The position numbers were made by a program, and so were the translations under genes. Below the pieces are notes generated by a model. The model saw only the letters and a program-made list of their open reading frames with translations. It did no database searches and was not told the DNA's origin. Of a stretch of 64,000 bases of DNA, positions 9,826 to 20,603 are shown piece by piece (the first letter of the stretch is position 1; each line of letters begins with the position of its first letter). This stretch comes from Boswellia sacra (lineage: Eukaryota > Streptophyta > Magnoliopsida > Sapindales > Burseraceae). Where the stretch lies: the NCBI GenBank assembly GCA_013180625.2, contig SNVD02013146.1, positions 1 to 64,000 on the forward strand. The letters run 5' to 3'.

Positions 9826-11328
9826 TAACAATGAAATTGTCAATGTTGTCTTTGCCTCTTTGCTAGACTACGAATAGGCTTGCCATATCTTTCATGACAC
9901 TATCTAGCTCGAATAGCTAGATCAGAAATGGAAGCCTGAAGGGTCACCTAATCCTTGTATTGGTTGTCTGTCTCAAAGCCAGGATCATGGAGCATGTTCC
10001 TCTCGATAGTCAGATGTAGCCAAAAATCCATCACACGCTTTAGATAGCGAGTAAATAGTCTGCCAGGATCAAAAGTAGTAGGTGAATCCACGATCCTCTA
10101 CTTAAGCCCATACTGCTAATGCAGTCTGGTAGGATTATAAAATGAACTGTGGGTGAAACCCACCAAAGGTATGAGTGCGATGTAGGTCTTGATTGTTATG
10201 TGGTCCAGCCTCCACCACGGATAGTGTCAACAGATCTGAGTATTAATGACTTGAAGCCGATCAACCCAAGAAGAATGTCTCTCATGTCTCCTCCTCGTAT
10301 GAAGTCGGTGGTTATAACAAAAAATATCCCCCTCAGGCGGTGCTAGAATAGACAGCTTCTCTTGTAGCCAGATCTAAAAAACAAATAAAAAATATAATAA
10401 GAAAAAGCATGCTAAGTCGAAAACTTAAAAATGTGACTTAGGCAAAAATTAAGGTAAGCCCACTAAGTTGAAACCCGAAAGGACAGCTTAAACAAAAGTT
10501 AGGGCAGAGAAAAAAAGAATAAAGAAAAAGATCGTTGAGTTGAAAACCTAAAAAGGGTGGCTCAGGTAAAAGTTAGGGTAAGCTCACTAAGTAGAAAACC
10601 CAAAAGGACATCTTAGACAAAAACTAGACCATGAAAAAGAAAAAAAGAAAAAGAAAATAAACTTGCTAAGTTGAAAACCTGAAAGGGCAACTTAGGGAAA
10701 AATAAAGGTGAAAAGAAAAATGCTTGAAGAAGCAAAAGACTACCATTGAACCTCTGACTTGAGCAATCCTGATGTGGTCCAATCTAATCAATGCCTTAGT
10801 AAGAATCAAGCGAACTGTCATTAAACCAGGTCCCATCTGACGAATGATGGCCACAAGATGTGGGTCTCCAAGACCATCTGGCATAACCAATAGAAACTGT
10901 GCAAAAAGGCAGAATTCAAGAAGGCCAATTGGATGAGGTCTTATCCATTATCTCAAGCAAAAACATGATGGAATACAATGTCACTTTATCACCTCTCATG
11001 GTAGAAATCGAAAAGTCGAAGAAATTGACAAGATAAGACATTAACAGTGTCTTAATAGTAGGCAGAATGATGCTCTCAGAATCGGATGAATGAGCACCAA
11101 TATGACAAAGAATTCCTCATACAGGGGGTAAAGCTCTTACATGTTGAAGCGAAAGAGGTGATCATGAGAATCCCAAAAGGCCGTGCACTCCTTGATAAAA
11201 GGAATGTTGAGCTTCACATGTCAAAGGAACTTCAATTTGTAGAGACCGTTAGACTCATGCAACTTCCAGTGATCATCTTTTAGAAGCTTCCAAAGAGGCT
11301 AACGGGTCTTGAAAGAGGCCTCAGGCAT
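9826..11328 (-). pseudogene. O1 antisense gene 2, unknown, decayed and probably spliced
   Basis: Starts with ATG at 11328 (MPEASFKTR, then a stop) and continues in pieces: an FWDSHDHLFRF...ELYPLYEEF segment near 11190-11110, an IILPTIKTLLMSYLVNFFDF segment near 11070-11010, and an exon-like block (MPDGLGDPHLVAIIRQMGPG) near 10890-10745 preceded by a tgcacag acceptor. A terminal block contains FDPGRLFTRYLKRVMDFWLHL at about 10060-9990. The WD-F-F-E-P-EEF pattern resembles antisense ORFs that I know from plant gypsy elements (possibly the DUF7745-type family), but that is from memory only. The gene lies opposite in strand to the O1 integrase. A hairpin-bearing minisatellite (10411-10715) sits inside it, probably in an intron. 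Confidence 0.5.
10411..10715. repeat. Dispersed minisatellite, five units of about 50 bp with hairpin potential
   Basis: Units begin near 10411, 10463, 10533, 10584 and 10666 and share a core like ctaagttgaaaacc...ggcaacttagg, separated by purine-rich linkers. In the last unit CTAAGTTG and CAACTTAG can pair as an 8-bp stem with a 14-nt loop. The array sits between coding blocks of antisense gene 2. Confidence 0.75.
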
Positions 11329-12369
11329 AGTGAAAAGTGTGAAGAGGTGTCAAAGAATGTGAAAGGAAGCTCGAAAAACGAGAGAGGAAGTGTTGAAGAG
11401 TATGGAGAGAAGCACAAGAAAAGCAGCACTTAAATAGTACAAGAAACGAAGTAGAAAAGGAAAGAGGAAGAGGAGTGGCCAGTAAGTAGTGGAAGGACTA
11501 CCTACTGACTTTCCCACCACTGGCCAATGATGGTAAGACAGCTGATCAGCTCCAATAGCTAGCTGGCATGGTTAGAGTAAAGACCTTCCAACTTCATTTT
11601 CTTGTTTTTTCGACTTCTAGTTTGTGTATCGACGAGCAGTTTCGAGTGTGTGACTTCCAAATTTTGTAATTTTGTTTAAAATTAATAAATAATAATGTAG
11701 AAACAAATTTGAACAAATTTGGATGTAAATTAGTGAAAACATGCTCAGTATAAAAAGCAGTGTAGGAAGTTGAAACTAGAAAATTTTCACTAAAGTCTTT
11801 GAAATTTGTTCATATAACTAATTGCTTTGATTGTACATCATGAAAATTCAAAGCATAAAAGTTTATATGGAGAAGCAAAATGGACGAAAGAAAGAAATCA
11901 ACTTGAAGAAAACCGATGACGACAATCCTCACTCATTACCATCATTACTATCATCTATAGAAAATGCAGCAACTTGGGCTTGAAGGCACTCAATCTCTCA
12001 CTCCAAATGATCATTCTCCTGATCATTTGTCTAATTCAAGTAAGAAGCATATAGTTAAAAAAGCTGTTAAGATAGAAATCATGCATACATAAAGTACAGA
12101 ATATTGTTTACCTGATACTGGTGAGATATCAGCAAGACATAGCAATGAGAAGCAGCTTCCATTCGAAAGACACGTTCCATGGAATATCGTGGTACTTGCA
12201 TTACAATGAATTTTCATGACTAACAAATATTTGAAGAATAATAGGAAACTTGAAGAATACAAAGTCAAGAGACTTACTAGAATGATATCATGAGGAATGA
12301 AAGGCACAGGAAAGGTTGGATCCTTAGTGATCACATGGCTACTGATTCTACGATTAAACTACATTGCTA
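11329..12369. other. Region between the two antisense genes, promoter-like near 11400-11600
   Basis: No coding signal. On the minus strand, upstream of the ATG at 11328, there is a pyrimidine-rich leader, a TATA-like TATTTAAG near 11430, and a relatively GC-rich cluster of short GGCCA/TGGCC-type repeats (about 11490-11575). The cluster and an adjacent aaagaccttcca block recur in the Ogre LTR at 34640-34790, which suggests promoter DNA related to the LTR. The remainder (11600-12369) is AT-rich spacer and the tail of the next gene. Confidence 0.35.
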
Positions 12370-14001
12370 AGGTTAGCTTGAAGATCACCATTCATATGAC
12401 CAGCTGGAATGGCTAAAGTAGCTGTAGACGCTGGAGGTGGAATGGCTGCTTAATAGTAACAACAAAAGAGGTACTGAAGGAAGAAACCCTCTATCTCTTT
12501 CCACAACGGGTAGAAGAGCTACCGGCATGGTTGGAAGAGCCACGAGTAGCACTAGCAGCGAGATAGGGAACCTCATCAGCAAGACGACCTGTCCTAGTAT
12601 ACAACAATGTGGCTTGAGCCCACTTAGCATAAAAAACTGTCACTACAAGGAACTCCTCGCTCAAGTGAATCCCAATAGTGTATATAGTCACCTCTACTCC
12701 ATGGACAAGTTAGCAAAATCTATCATCAAGATTGGTAGAGCAAGAGCGATCTGACAATAATCTGGACCTCTGAACCAATCCCAAACTCAATCATCTAGAC
12801 ACCATATCATGCTGTCAACACATGGAAGAAGAATGTAGTAGTTGACTAGTTCTCAACGAGCCCCTACCACTCATAATGAATCTACGAAGGATAGAAGTGT
12901 GGTGAGATTATGATATAAATAAGAATAACGTAACTGTAACGTCTTTTATCTTGTCCTAGGTCATCATATGGATGTAATCAAGAAAAAAATTTAGCTCGTG
13001 AGATCTTTTAAGCTCCACATGACGTGCAGCCCACCTCTTCATTCGAGGAAAAGAAACGTCCCGAGAAGCAGGAGTTAGGGAAGGTAGTATGCCTAACTCG
13101 TAGGCCCACATCTGTTATAAACAAGACAAAATCATAAATGGAATTCATGCAAACAAAACGCGAAGGTGTAAAAAGGAAAGAAATTACCTCAAGTAATGAA
13201 GCAAAATCAATAATTGCGATAACACCTTGACAGGTATCGTCTAAACCAAAGTACAACTGGCTGAGAGCAGCACGACCCTAATAGAAGGTCCTCACTCGAT
13301 CGAGATTTCGGAGGGTAAGGCCCAAAGTCAAGAAGGTAGTGTTTGACGCATTGGCGAAAAGCATCGAGCCAAGCATATACATGATGAAGCTACGTGCATA
13401 CTGATTACCTCAACTAGATTCAGATCCGATCTCCTTTTCCAAATGTAATGTGTTAAATTGGGATGTTGTTCCTGATCTTCATGTTGCATGTAAGTAATGA
13501 CGAACCAAATCTCTCGAATCCGAAATGCAAGCATCAATAAGTACAACCTCTCCACCACACGGAAGGCCAGTCAGAGTGGCAATGTTAAAAGGCGTGATAG
13601 TCATCTCACCAATTGAAAGGTGGAAAGTATGAGTCATATCCATCCACCTTTCGCATAGAGCAGCCAGTTCTCAATGATCAGTGTGCCAATTGATATCTTG
13701 TTCCTAACAGCCTCATTCTCTATCTCTAAGAACCAACTCTGGGCTCCAAAAAATAATCCACACATCTTGTTCTCATAGAAGTCCTAAGGCAAGAAATTGA
13801 AGTCTCTACATGAATACATGCCTAGAAAATTCCTAGAAAATAGAAAAGTGAAGAATGAAGAGGAATGCATACCTAGTTGATCATGTGGGAATCCAACTCA
13901 TAGACAATAGGCACCTTTTGGTCTCTTGGAAGACCTCTCAATGTCGATCTCTACACCACATCTCTCTCATTCAAGTCAAGATGGACTAGTATACTCGCCA
14001 T
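12370..14001 (-). pseudogene. O1 antisense gene 1: plant mobile domain (PMD) gene with introns
   Basis: PMD proteins (the family of Arabidopsis MAIN and MAIL1) act in the nucleus in gene and transposon silencing; copies are also carried by MULE and gypsy elements. ATG is at 14001. Exon 1 runs to 13873, intron 13872-13784 is GT...AG, and exon 2 starts at 13783. Exon 2 holds the family signature: ERWMDMTHTFHLSIGEMTI, then FNIATLTGLP, QYARSFIMYMLG and GRAALSQLYFGLDDTCQG. A second GT...AG intron (13187-13112, 76 bp) leads to exon 3 with WAYELGILP and FPRMKRWAARHVEL; a weaker tail reaches about 12370. At least three in-frame stops lie in exon 2, two at places where tryptophan is expected. The gene is opposite in strand to O1 integrase. 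Confidence 0.72.
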
Positions 14002-14237
14002 TAGAAAGATAAAGTCGAGACAAACTCGTGGGAGAAAACCAAAAGCAAATCAGGTGAAAAACAAAGTAATGGCATGTGAATGAAGTTTGGGAAGATGAAA
14101 GGTCTCTATATAAACTCTCCACTACTGGGTGACTATTGGCTGACTGCTAGTCAACAATCAAACTATCAGTCGATAGTCCTCCCACAGCCAACTGATTGTC
14201 CTTTTAATGAAGGGCAAAAGGATAAAAGCCAAAGTGA
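14002..14237 (-). promoter_or_regulatory. Putative promoter of the antisense PMD gene
   Basis: On the minus strand a TATA-like TTTATATAG sits near 14108-14116, about 110 bp upstream of the ATG. It is preceded by a cluster of short TGGCTG/AGTCAGCCA-type repeats (about 14120-14205), the same kind of cluster that precedes the other antisense gene and lies in the Ogre LTR U3. Promoter function is inferred from spacing and similarity only. Confidence 0.4.
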
Positions 14238-14366
14238 AAAAAAAAAGAAAAAGAAAAGAAAAAGAAAAGAAAGAAGAGAAGAGAAAAAAAAAAGAGAAAA
14301 GAATAGAGAGAAAGAAGAGAAGAGAAAGAAAGAAACAAGAGAAAAGAAAAGAAAAGAGAAGAAAAA
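14238..14366. repeat. Purine-only low-complexity tract
   Basis: About 130 bp of almost uninterrupted A and G (aaaag/agaag runs). It produces long spurious lysine-, arginine- and glutamate-rich frames on the plus strand and Phe/Leu/Ser frames on the minus strand. No gene. Confidence 0.9.
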
Positions 14367-14919
14367 CTTTACATCGACCTTGAAACTGATAGAATTTTCA
14401 AACGTACTGGTGACAAGCACTTGGCCATGGCAATAGCTTAGCAACTCACAAGGAAAGATGCAATCTTCGACCGGAATCACATGGAAGAATTCCTCTAGAG
14501 ACTAGAAAATAGCTTGTTAAAGAACATACCGAGTGAGGTAAAATTTGAATTGATCTTAAATCATGATGTATGATATTTTGCAAGAATTTACAAGGACAAC
14601 GGGAAGATCCCCAGTAAGTCTAAGAATCAACAACATGATATGAACTCCCTCAATAAAGGGTCCTACGAATGCAAAATCTGAAGAGATCAAGAACAAAGAA
14701 TGCTAAAGCATAGTAAATCAAAATTTTTCACGAGTGAACTGGAAGAAATCAAGAATAAAAGCAAGAATACTCAGAAGAAGGGCATGAAACCTAACAAATA
14801 AAAAGTCTAAAGAGATCAAAGAAGAATGAAGAATACTCAACCAAAGGCATGAAAAATGAAAAGGTCTAAAGACCATGAAGTAGTGCATGATAGACGTCTT
14901 TCCAGTAGGCATGCATTAG
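14367..14919. other. O1 3' untranslated region, no gene seen
   Basis: A-rich with loosely repeated short phrases (aagaatactca, ggcatgaaa, gtctaaaga). No reading frame with recognisable composition or motif on either strand. Confidence 0.5.
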
Positions 14920-15296
14920 AAGAAACCCTAGGAAGTAGATGCACTTAAGAGTATTTTAAGTCCTTAGAATAGGCACAAGCGCTAAGAAGAGGTGCATGGA
15001 AGAGTGTTAAAAACCATAGGAAGTAGGTGTACTTAAGAGTGTTTTAAGCCCTTAGAATAGCCACAAGGCCTAAGAAGAGGCACACTGACAAATGTTGAAA
15101 ACCTTACGTAGTAGGTGCACTTAAGAGTGTTTTAAGTCTTTAGAATAGGCACAAGTTCTTAGAAGAGGCCTACAGAAGACTGTTTAAAAACCCTAGAAAC
15201 TAGCTGCACTTAATAGTGTTTGAAGCCTTTAGAATAGACGCACAGAAGAGTGCTAACAAACCTTAGAAAGTAGGTACATTGAAGAGTGTTTCATCT
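14920..15296. repeat. Tandem repeat in O1 3' region, about 88 bp unit, 4.5 copies
   Basis: Units begin near 14935, 15024, 15111, 15200 and 15270 (periods 89, 87, 89, then a shortened 70). The core is gtaggtgcacttaagagtg followed by ttttaagtccttagaatagg. The array stops at 15296, where the TG of LTR A begins. A related array resumes right of element E, so E inserted into tandem-repeat DNA. Confidence 0.85.
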
Positions 15297-18200
15297 TGAT
15301 GAACACTTAAATACGTGTATTTAGTAAGAGATTAATTCATCATATTGCACTAATAGTTTCATTAAATTTTTTAACTTAAGCATATTTGTAGCATTTGCAT
15401 CTTTTAAATTAGCTTCATCTTAATTTCAATTTTGTTGCAGGTTTGGTAAAATGAGCATAACTTTCTATATATAGATCAAAATAGTGCAAATCTTTATTTT
15501 TTTTGAAAATTTGAATAAATTTTCTAAAAGATTGTTTTTCACAAGCATCATGAAATTCGAGCTTTTAGTGGACCAAAAATGGGCTTAAAGCGAACCTATC
15601 TGTAGTTTCAGCCTAGTCTAACCATGCCTTCATATTTTGACTATATCTATTGATATACGTATCCAAATCATATGAATCAAGATGTTCTAGAAAGCTGAGA
15701 AAAATATCTACAACTTTCATGAAGGCATGTAATCAAAATTTTAAATATTTCGATGCTGAAATTAGTGGTCAAAGTTGTTCACATGATGATCGAAATTGTC
15801 AACAAAATATTTTACAATTGTCCCTTATGATTTGACAAGTTTGCCCCCGAATGTTTCTATAAATAGAAGTGCATTGTGATCTATTAGGGCATCTTGGCTT
15901 TTGGCTGAGATCTTTTACCATTGTGTCTTCTCTCCTTTGTTTTGTTTTCTTAATATTATTAACAAATCATTTTCTTCTTAAAATTTATTTTATTTCTTGC
16001 ATAATGTCTTGCTAAATGCTCTCTTGTTAAGGTGAAAGGGTGAAATCCTTGATGTTAGAATAAGGATTTTCTAATCCTTTGATTTTTGCTTAAAAATCAT
16101 AATCTAGAGTTGTTTATTTTATGTGTTTTATATTTATTTTCTTAATCAATCTTGACACCACTCGTAAAGTGGAGGTCTTGTTTAGATAATCCTTGGCACA
16201 TCAAATGCTTGGATCCTTTTCTACACTGTGAATAGGGCTTTCTTCCTGCCAGAGAATTTGTGACCATGACACTGTGTTAAAGTCTCTTTTTGAGACTTAA
16301 GGGAACACAAATGAGCCACGGGCATGTCTGGAGAAAGGAGTCGCCACCCAATTATGCAATTGGGAATGAATGAGGTCAATCCGATCCCTCGCTTCGGGAC
16401 CTAAACTACCCTCCTCTCTTCAGAGATAGGTTAGGGATCCACTTGGGACATACCAAATAAGAATGTCTCATGTTGTTACTTAGTCTGCTTAAATGGTTAA
16501 TTTTATGCACACATTCTCAATTTTATCTTCATTAAGCATGTTAAGTGATTGTTCAATTAAAACAGTTGTATATTCATACAAAGAAAGAGAGAGGAGAATA
16601 GATTACATTTTCGTCATACATGGGGGAAGGGGAAAGGATTACAACATTGCTATTCAACAATAATATAATGTTCCATACATTCACATACATTCGAAACTCA
16701 ATAGATGATGAATTCCTCACCACCATATGTGAGTCTATTCAACGTCTATTCAAGTTTCTTACATATCCATAACTTAGGAATACATTCTTAGTGATGGTCC
16801 CTCACCATCAATATGAGTCCACCATCACTTCATGGCATCATACAGTTACAATTCATAATATACAAACATTCGTACATTATAAATCAAACAAAGCCATAAT
16901 CTAATGTCATGGCATTCTAGCCTAGATTTTGATAAATTCTATCGTGGCAGTTTTACCTATTGCTATTCTAGCATAACTCATATCAAGTATCATCATGGCA
17001 TTTCTAGCCTAAAACATAGCATTCATGACATATTCTAGCTAATTCATGGCATTCATGGCATATTCTTAGCCTAATTCAAACATTCAACAATCATAGCATT
17101 CAAGGGCAAAATGGTAATTCAACCTATTCGATGCTATTTCCTAGCACTCATCAAAGCAAATAAGTTTTCCTATCATGATTCTAATCATGTGCTCTTAAGC
17201 ATGATTCTAAACATGTCCTCCTAATCATGGTTCTAAGCATTCGTAGAGAAAGTAAATTCCTAAGCATGATTCTAAAAAAGGAAAGTTTGCGGACTTACCT
17301 TGACATCCTTATCCATCTTACATAACAAATTGGGTTAGCTCAATTTATAATAACTCTAGACATGTTCCTAAGCATAAAAACAATCCTAAACACACTTCTT
17401 CTAAGCAAGAAAAATAAAAGAAAGTAGGAGGGGGGAGAGAATTCTACTCTTAAGACGTACCCTTTCCGAGTTTAGAGAAATAGAATGCCTAAAAAAATTA
17501 TACCAAAAAGACTTCTCGAGTTCTCGAGTGTGTCTTCAAGAGGGAGAAAGATGATTGTATTTGACAATTGGTGTGAATTGCAAAGTGGAGGGAGTAGGGT
17601 TTTTATAGGAGAGGGGTGCAAATGAAAAAGGAAGTTTTCTAAGCAAATTTCCATAAATAAACCAACAAGGGTCGAGCGGCCATCTTCAGACAGTCGGGTG
17701 GCCATCTGATGGATGCCCGACCATTGGCTAACAGTCGAGTGGCTATCAGATGGTCGGGCTATTATCTTGGATACCCGGGCGGCAGTCTGATGGTCGGTCG
17801 GCCAATTTCCTTTTGGCCTCTTCCTTTTTTATCATCGTTCGATGTAGTCCTTTCAAACCTTTGCTTCTTCAATTGGACATAACTTTTGGAATTCAACTCC
17901 GATTTGTAATCCATAAATTTCTATGAAAACTAGACATCTGTAGCTTTGTAATAGTATATGACTCATCATCAGATTCCTCTTGGATTAATTTATGTGATTT
18001 TTCAAATTCATGTGTCAATTTTCCAAAATCTTCACTAACTTCTTTTCACCCTTCTCTTCTTGACTCTCAAGGGCATTTTGATCATTTTCTTTGCTCAACA
18101 TTCATATTCATTTCATTCTTGAGCCTCAAAAATTTAGTGTCTACATAGATGTCATATGGTTCTTTCTTACTGACACAAGTCTAGTTAAGAACCTTGATTT

Positions 18201-18760
18201 GTTGTAGATATATGGTGATTAGCATATTGGATGCTTGAACCCATTTACAAGAAGTGGTATAAATATTGGAAATGAAATCCATGTAACTAAAATGGGTCTA
18301 AAAGAAATACCTTCTGATTGAAACCTACTTGACGTGTGGATTCTAATTGAGTTATAATTGAGTTGTTTATCCTTATTTGATATATCAAGGGCGGATCCCC
18401 TAACCTTATCTTTCATTGTTGTTGTGTTAATTTCTCTTACTTGTGTATTTCATTTATTCTCGTTTATTACTTATGAACTTACTATTTCATTTGTTATAGT
18501 AGGTTTTACTACCTATTTCCATGGATGGTTTTACCACCCTTTATTTTTTTTTAAATTTGAATAGTCGGTTGTACTGCCTACCATCTTTACTTTTATTTGT
18601 CAATATTATCTTGTTATTTATTTCAATTATTCTTATCATATTTGCTTACCCTTTAGCTTGTATCGCGAAGTTCCTTTCCTTGTGGATCGACCCTGGTTTT
18701 GTTGGGTTTATTACTTTGACATTCATTTACTTGAGAGATAATCATTTTTTGGACGTGTCA
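15297..18760 (+). mobile_element. LTR A of element E (plus strand), split by an Ogre-type solo LTR
   Basis: Begins TGATGAACACTTAAATA at 15297 and ends GACGTGTCA at 18760, followed by a PBS (gacgccgttgcca). Without the nested 1919-bp insertion it is about 1545 bp, the same as LTR C, and it aligns with the reverse complement of LTR C along its length. The inserted LTR splits it between ttttctacac and tagatgtcatatgg; the two halves rejoin in alignment with LTR C. Hydrophobic short frames near 18358-18841 are LTR sequence, not genes. Confidence 0.8.
16227..18145 (-). mobile_element. Ogre-type solo LTR inserted in LTR A (1919 bp)
   Basis: On the minus strand it starts TGTAGACACTAAATTTTTGAGG (18145) and ends CCTATTCACA (16227), matching the O1 3' LTR at both ends and in the body. 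There is no internal region, so it is a solo LTR formed by LTR-LTR recombination. Flanking pentamers tacac and tagat match at 3 of 5 positions, so the target duplication is doubtful or mutated. A GC-rich cluster of short inverted and direct GGCCATC/GGTCGGGC units lies at 17660-17815 in otherwise AT-rich sequence. The 16000-17500 stretch contains many copies of atggcattctagcc-type short repeats. Confidence 0.78.
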
Positions 18761-18972
18761 AGTTTTGACGCCGTTGCCAAGGAAGGTAAAATTTGGCATG
18801 CAAAATTTGTGCTTATCTTTTTCTTTCATTTTCTCTTTTAAAATTGCATGAAAATTTGGTCATGCACATCTAGTGGTAGACTTGTGAGGAAATAAGATCT
18901 AAAATGAGAAACAGGAATACTTCCAATTTTGCTTGTCAAATTTTACCTTCCCCAGCAATGACGCTAAAAACT
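18761..18972. other. Head-to-head leaders with two primer-binding sites
   Basis: From 18761 there is a plus-strand PBS (gacgccgttgcca) and about 130 bp of gypsy leader. Near 18892 this switches to the reverse complement of the same leader (about 75 bp) ending in a second, inverted PBS (tggcaatgacgc-like complement near 18950-18966). Both leaders align with the leader of LTR C at 32150-32312. This is the pivot of a large inverted repeat formed by LTR A and LTR B. Confidence 0.75.
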
Positions 18973-19875
18973 TGACACATCTAAAAAATGATTACCTCTC
19001 AAATATAGAAATGTCGAAGTAATAAACTCGGTAAGACCAGTGTCGATCCACAGGGAAGGAGACTTAGTAGTATAGATTAATGAGTAATCAAATATTATAA
19101 GAATAATTAAAATAAATAACAAGATAATATTAACAAATAAAAGTAAAGATGGTAGGCAATACAACCGACATTTCCAATGTAAAACAAAAATAAAAGGTGG
19201 TAAAACCATCTATAGAAATACGTGGTAAAACTTACTATAGCAAATGAAATAGCAAGTTCATGGTAAAACTTACTATAGCCAATATGCTCTAATGGGTCAC
19301 AATGCACCTTTATATATAGATACATTCAGGGGCAAACTTGTCAAATTACAAAGGGACAATTGTAAAATATCTTGTTGACAATTTAGATCATTATGTGCAC
19401 CGATTTTGACCATCGATTTTGGCACTGAAATATTTAGAATTTTGATCACATGTCTTCACAAAAGTTATAGATATTTTTCCCAACTTTCTAAAACCTTGAT
19501 TCATATAATTTGGATATGTATATCAAGAGATATGGTCAAAATACGGAGGCATGATCAGATTGGACGAAAACTATAGATGGGTTCACTTCAAGCCTATTTT
19601 TGGTCTACTAAAAGCCTGAATTTCATGATACTTAAGAAATATAAACTTGTAGAAAATTTAATTAGCTTTCCAAAAAATTAAGATTTGCACCATTCCAATC
19701 TATAAATAGAAAGTTGTGCCAATTTTACCGAACCTGCAACAAACCTGTAATTAAGATGAATCTAATTCAAAAGATGCAAAAACTTCAAATATGCTTAAGT
19801 TGAGAAATTTAATGACACTATTAGTGTAATATGATAAATTAAGCTCTTATTAAACATCACATTTAATGCTCATCA
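18973..19875 (-). mobile_element. LTR B, 3' LTR of element E, internally deleted (903 bp)
   Basis: On the minus strand it begins TGATGAGCATTAAATG at 19875 directly after a polypurine tract and ends ATGTGTCAAG at 18973. Compared with LTR C it lacks about 640 bp in the middle (junction near 19280). It is in the position and orientation of E's 3' LTR, but it is followed by a PBS, which a normal 3' LTR is not. Confidence 0.8.
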
Positions 19876-19890
19876 TACCCCCCGACTAGC
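19876..19890 (-). other. Polypurine tract of element E
   Basis: On the minus strand the sequence before LTR B reads gctagtcggggggta. A G-run directly before the LTR TG is the plus-strand DNA primer site of LTR retrotransposons. Confidence 0.75.
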
Positions 19891-20603
19891 TTATTGCTAG
19901 TCTCTAACAATTAAAGCGTTATTATTCGGTAGTGATTTGTAGAATTTTACATCCAAGGTGGCCATTATTGTACTCTCCTTGATTCTATTCAAATAAACAA
20001 ACTCTGAACCGATTTTTTTTCTTTTTTTAAAAAGACTCATGTACCTTTCAGTCAAGATATTGACAAATATTCTTTTTGTGCTCAGTCGACACATGAGTAT
20101 GGGACTTTTTAGAAAGAAGCCATATCGGTTCTAATATTTGTCAAGGCTAACATCTTTAGGCAGGGGGCATTCATTCATCGTTATTTTTTTCATTTATTAT
20201 TATGATGATTATTATTATTATTTGAAACAATGCATCTTTAACCCATGTAGCGAGCCATAGGCTAATGATTTCCAGACCAATTGGTCTTAGGGCATTAGGT
20301 GTTAAGACACCCCTATGAGCTTAACGACGCGGATTGTGGATGCTTTATTTTTATTTAGAAAATTTTGGATAGTGCAATGTTGAATCCCCTTAAGCTTTCT
20401 CCTTAATCCATGTAACGAGCTTTAGGCCAATAGCTCCCAAACCAGTTGGTCTTAGGGTATTAGGTGTTAAGGCACCCCTTAGGCTTAATTGCTCAAATTA
20501 ACAAGATTATGAGACCAAACTTCTCCACAATTGCTTATTTGTTTATTTCATTTTTTTTCTTTCTCTTTTCTTTCTCTCTCTCTCTCTCTTTTTTTTTTGC
20601 TTT
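19891..20603 (-). other. E 3' untranslated region with an 85-bp direct repeat pair
   Basis: Two copies of a segment with core aggtgttaagacacccct lie at about 20243-20330 and 20408-20492. Each includes a short palindrome or near-palindrome around the accaattggtcttaggg block. A pyrimidine microsatellite (ct runs) is at 20555-20600. No coding content. Confidence 0.6.

Noticed and set aside
14080..14480. Open frames of 118 and 104 residues over the purine tract
   Set aside because: Produced by a purine-only low-complexity run; composition is not protein-like and no homologous frame is seen in other copies.
18358..18841. Hydrophobic, multi-transmembrane-like frames, repeated at 19107-19325 and 32512-32715
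   Set aside because: They fall in LTRs A, B and C and reflect T-rich LTR sequence; no conserved start or codon pattern.
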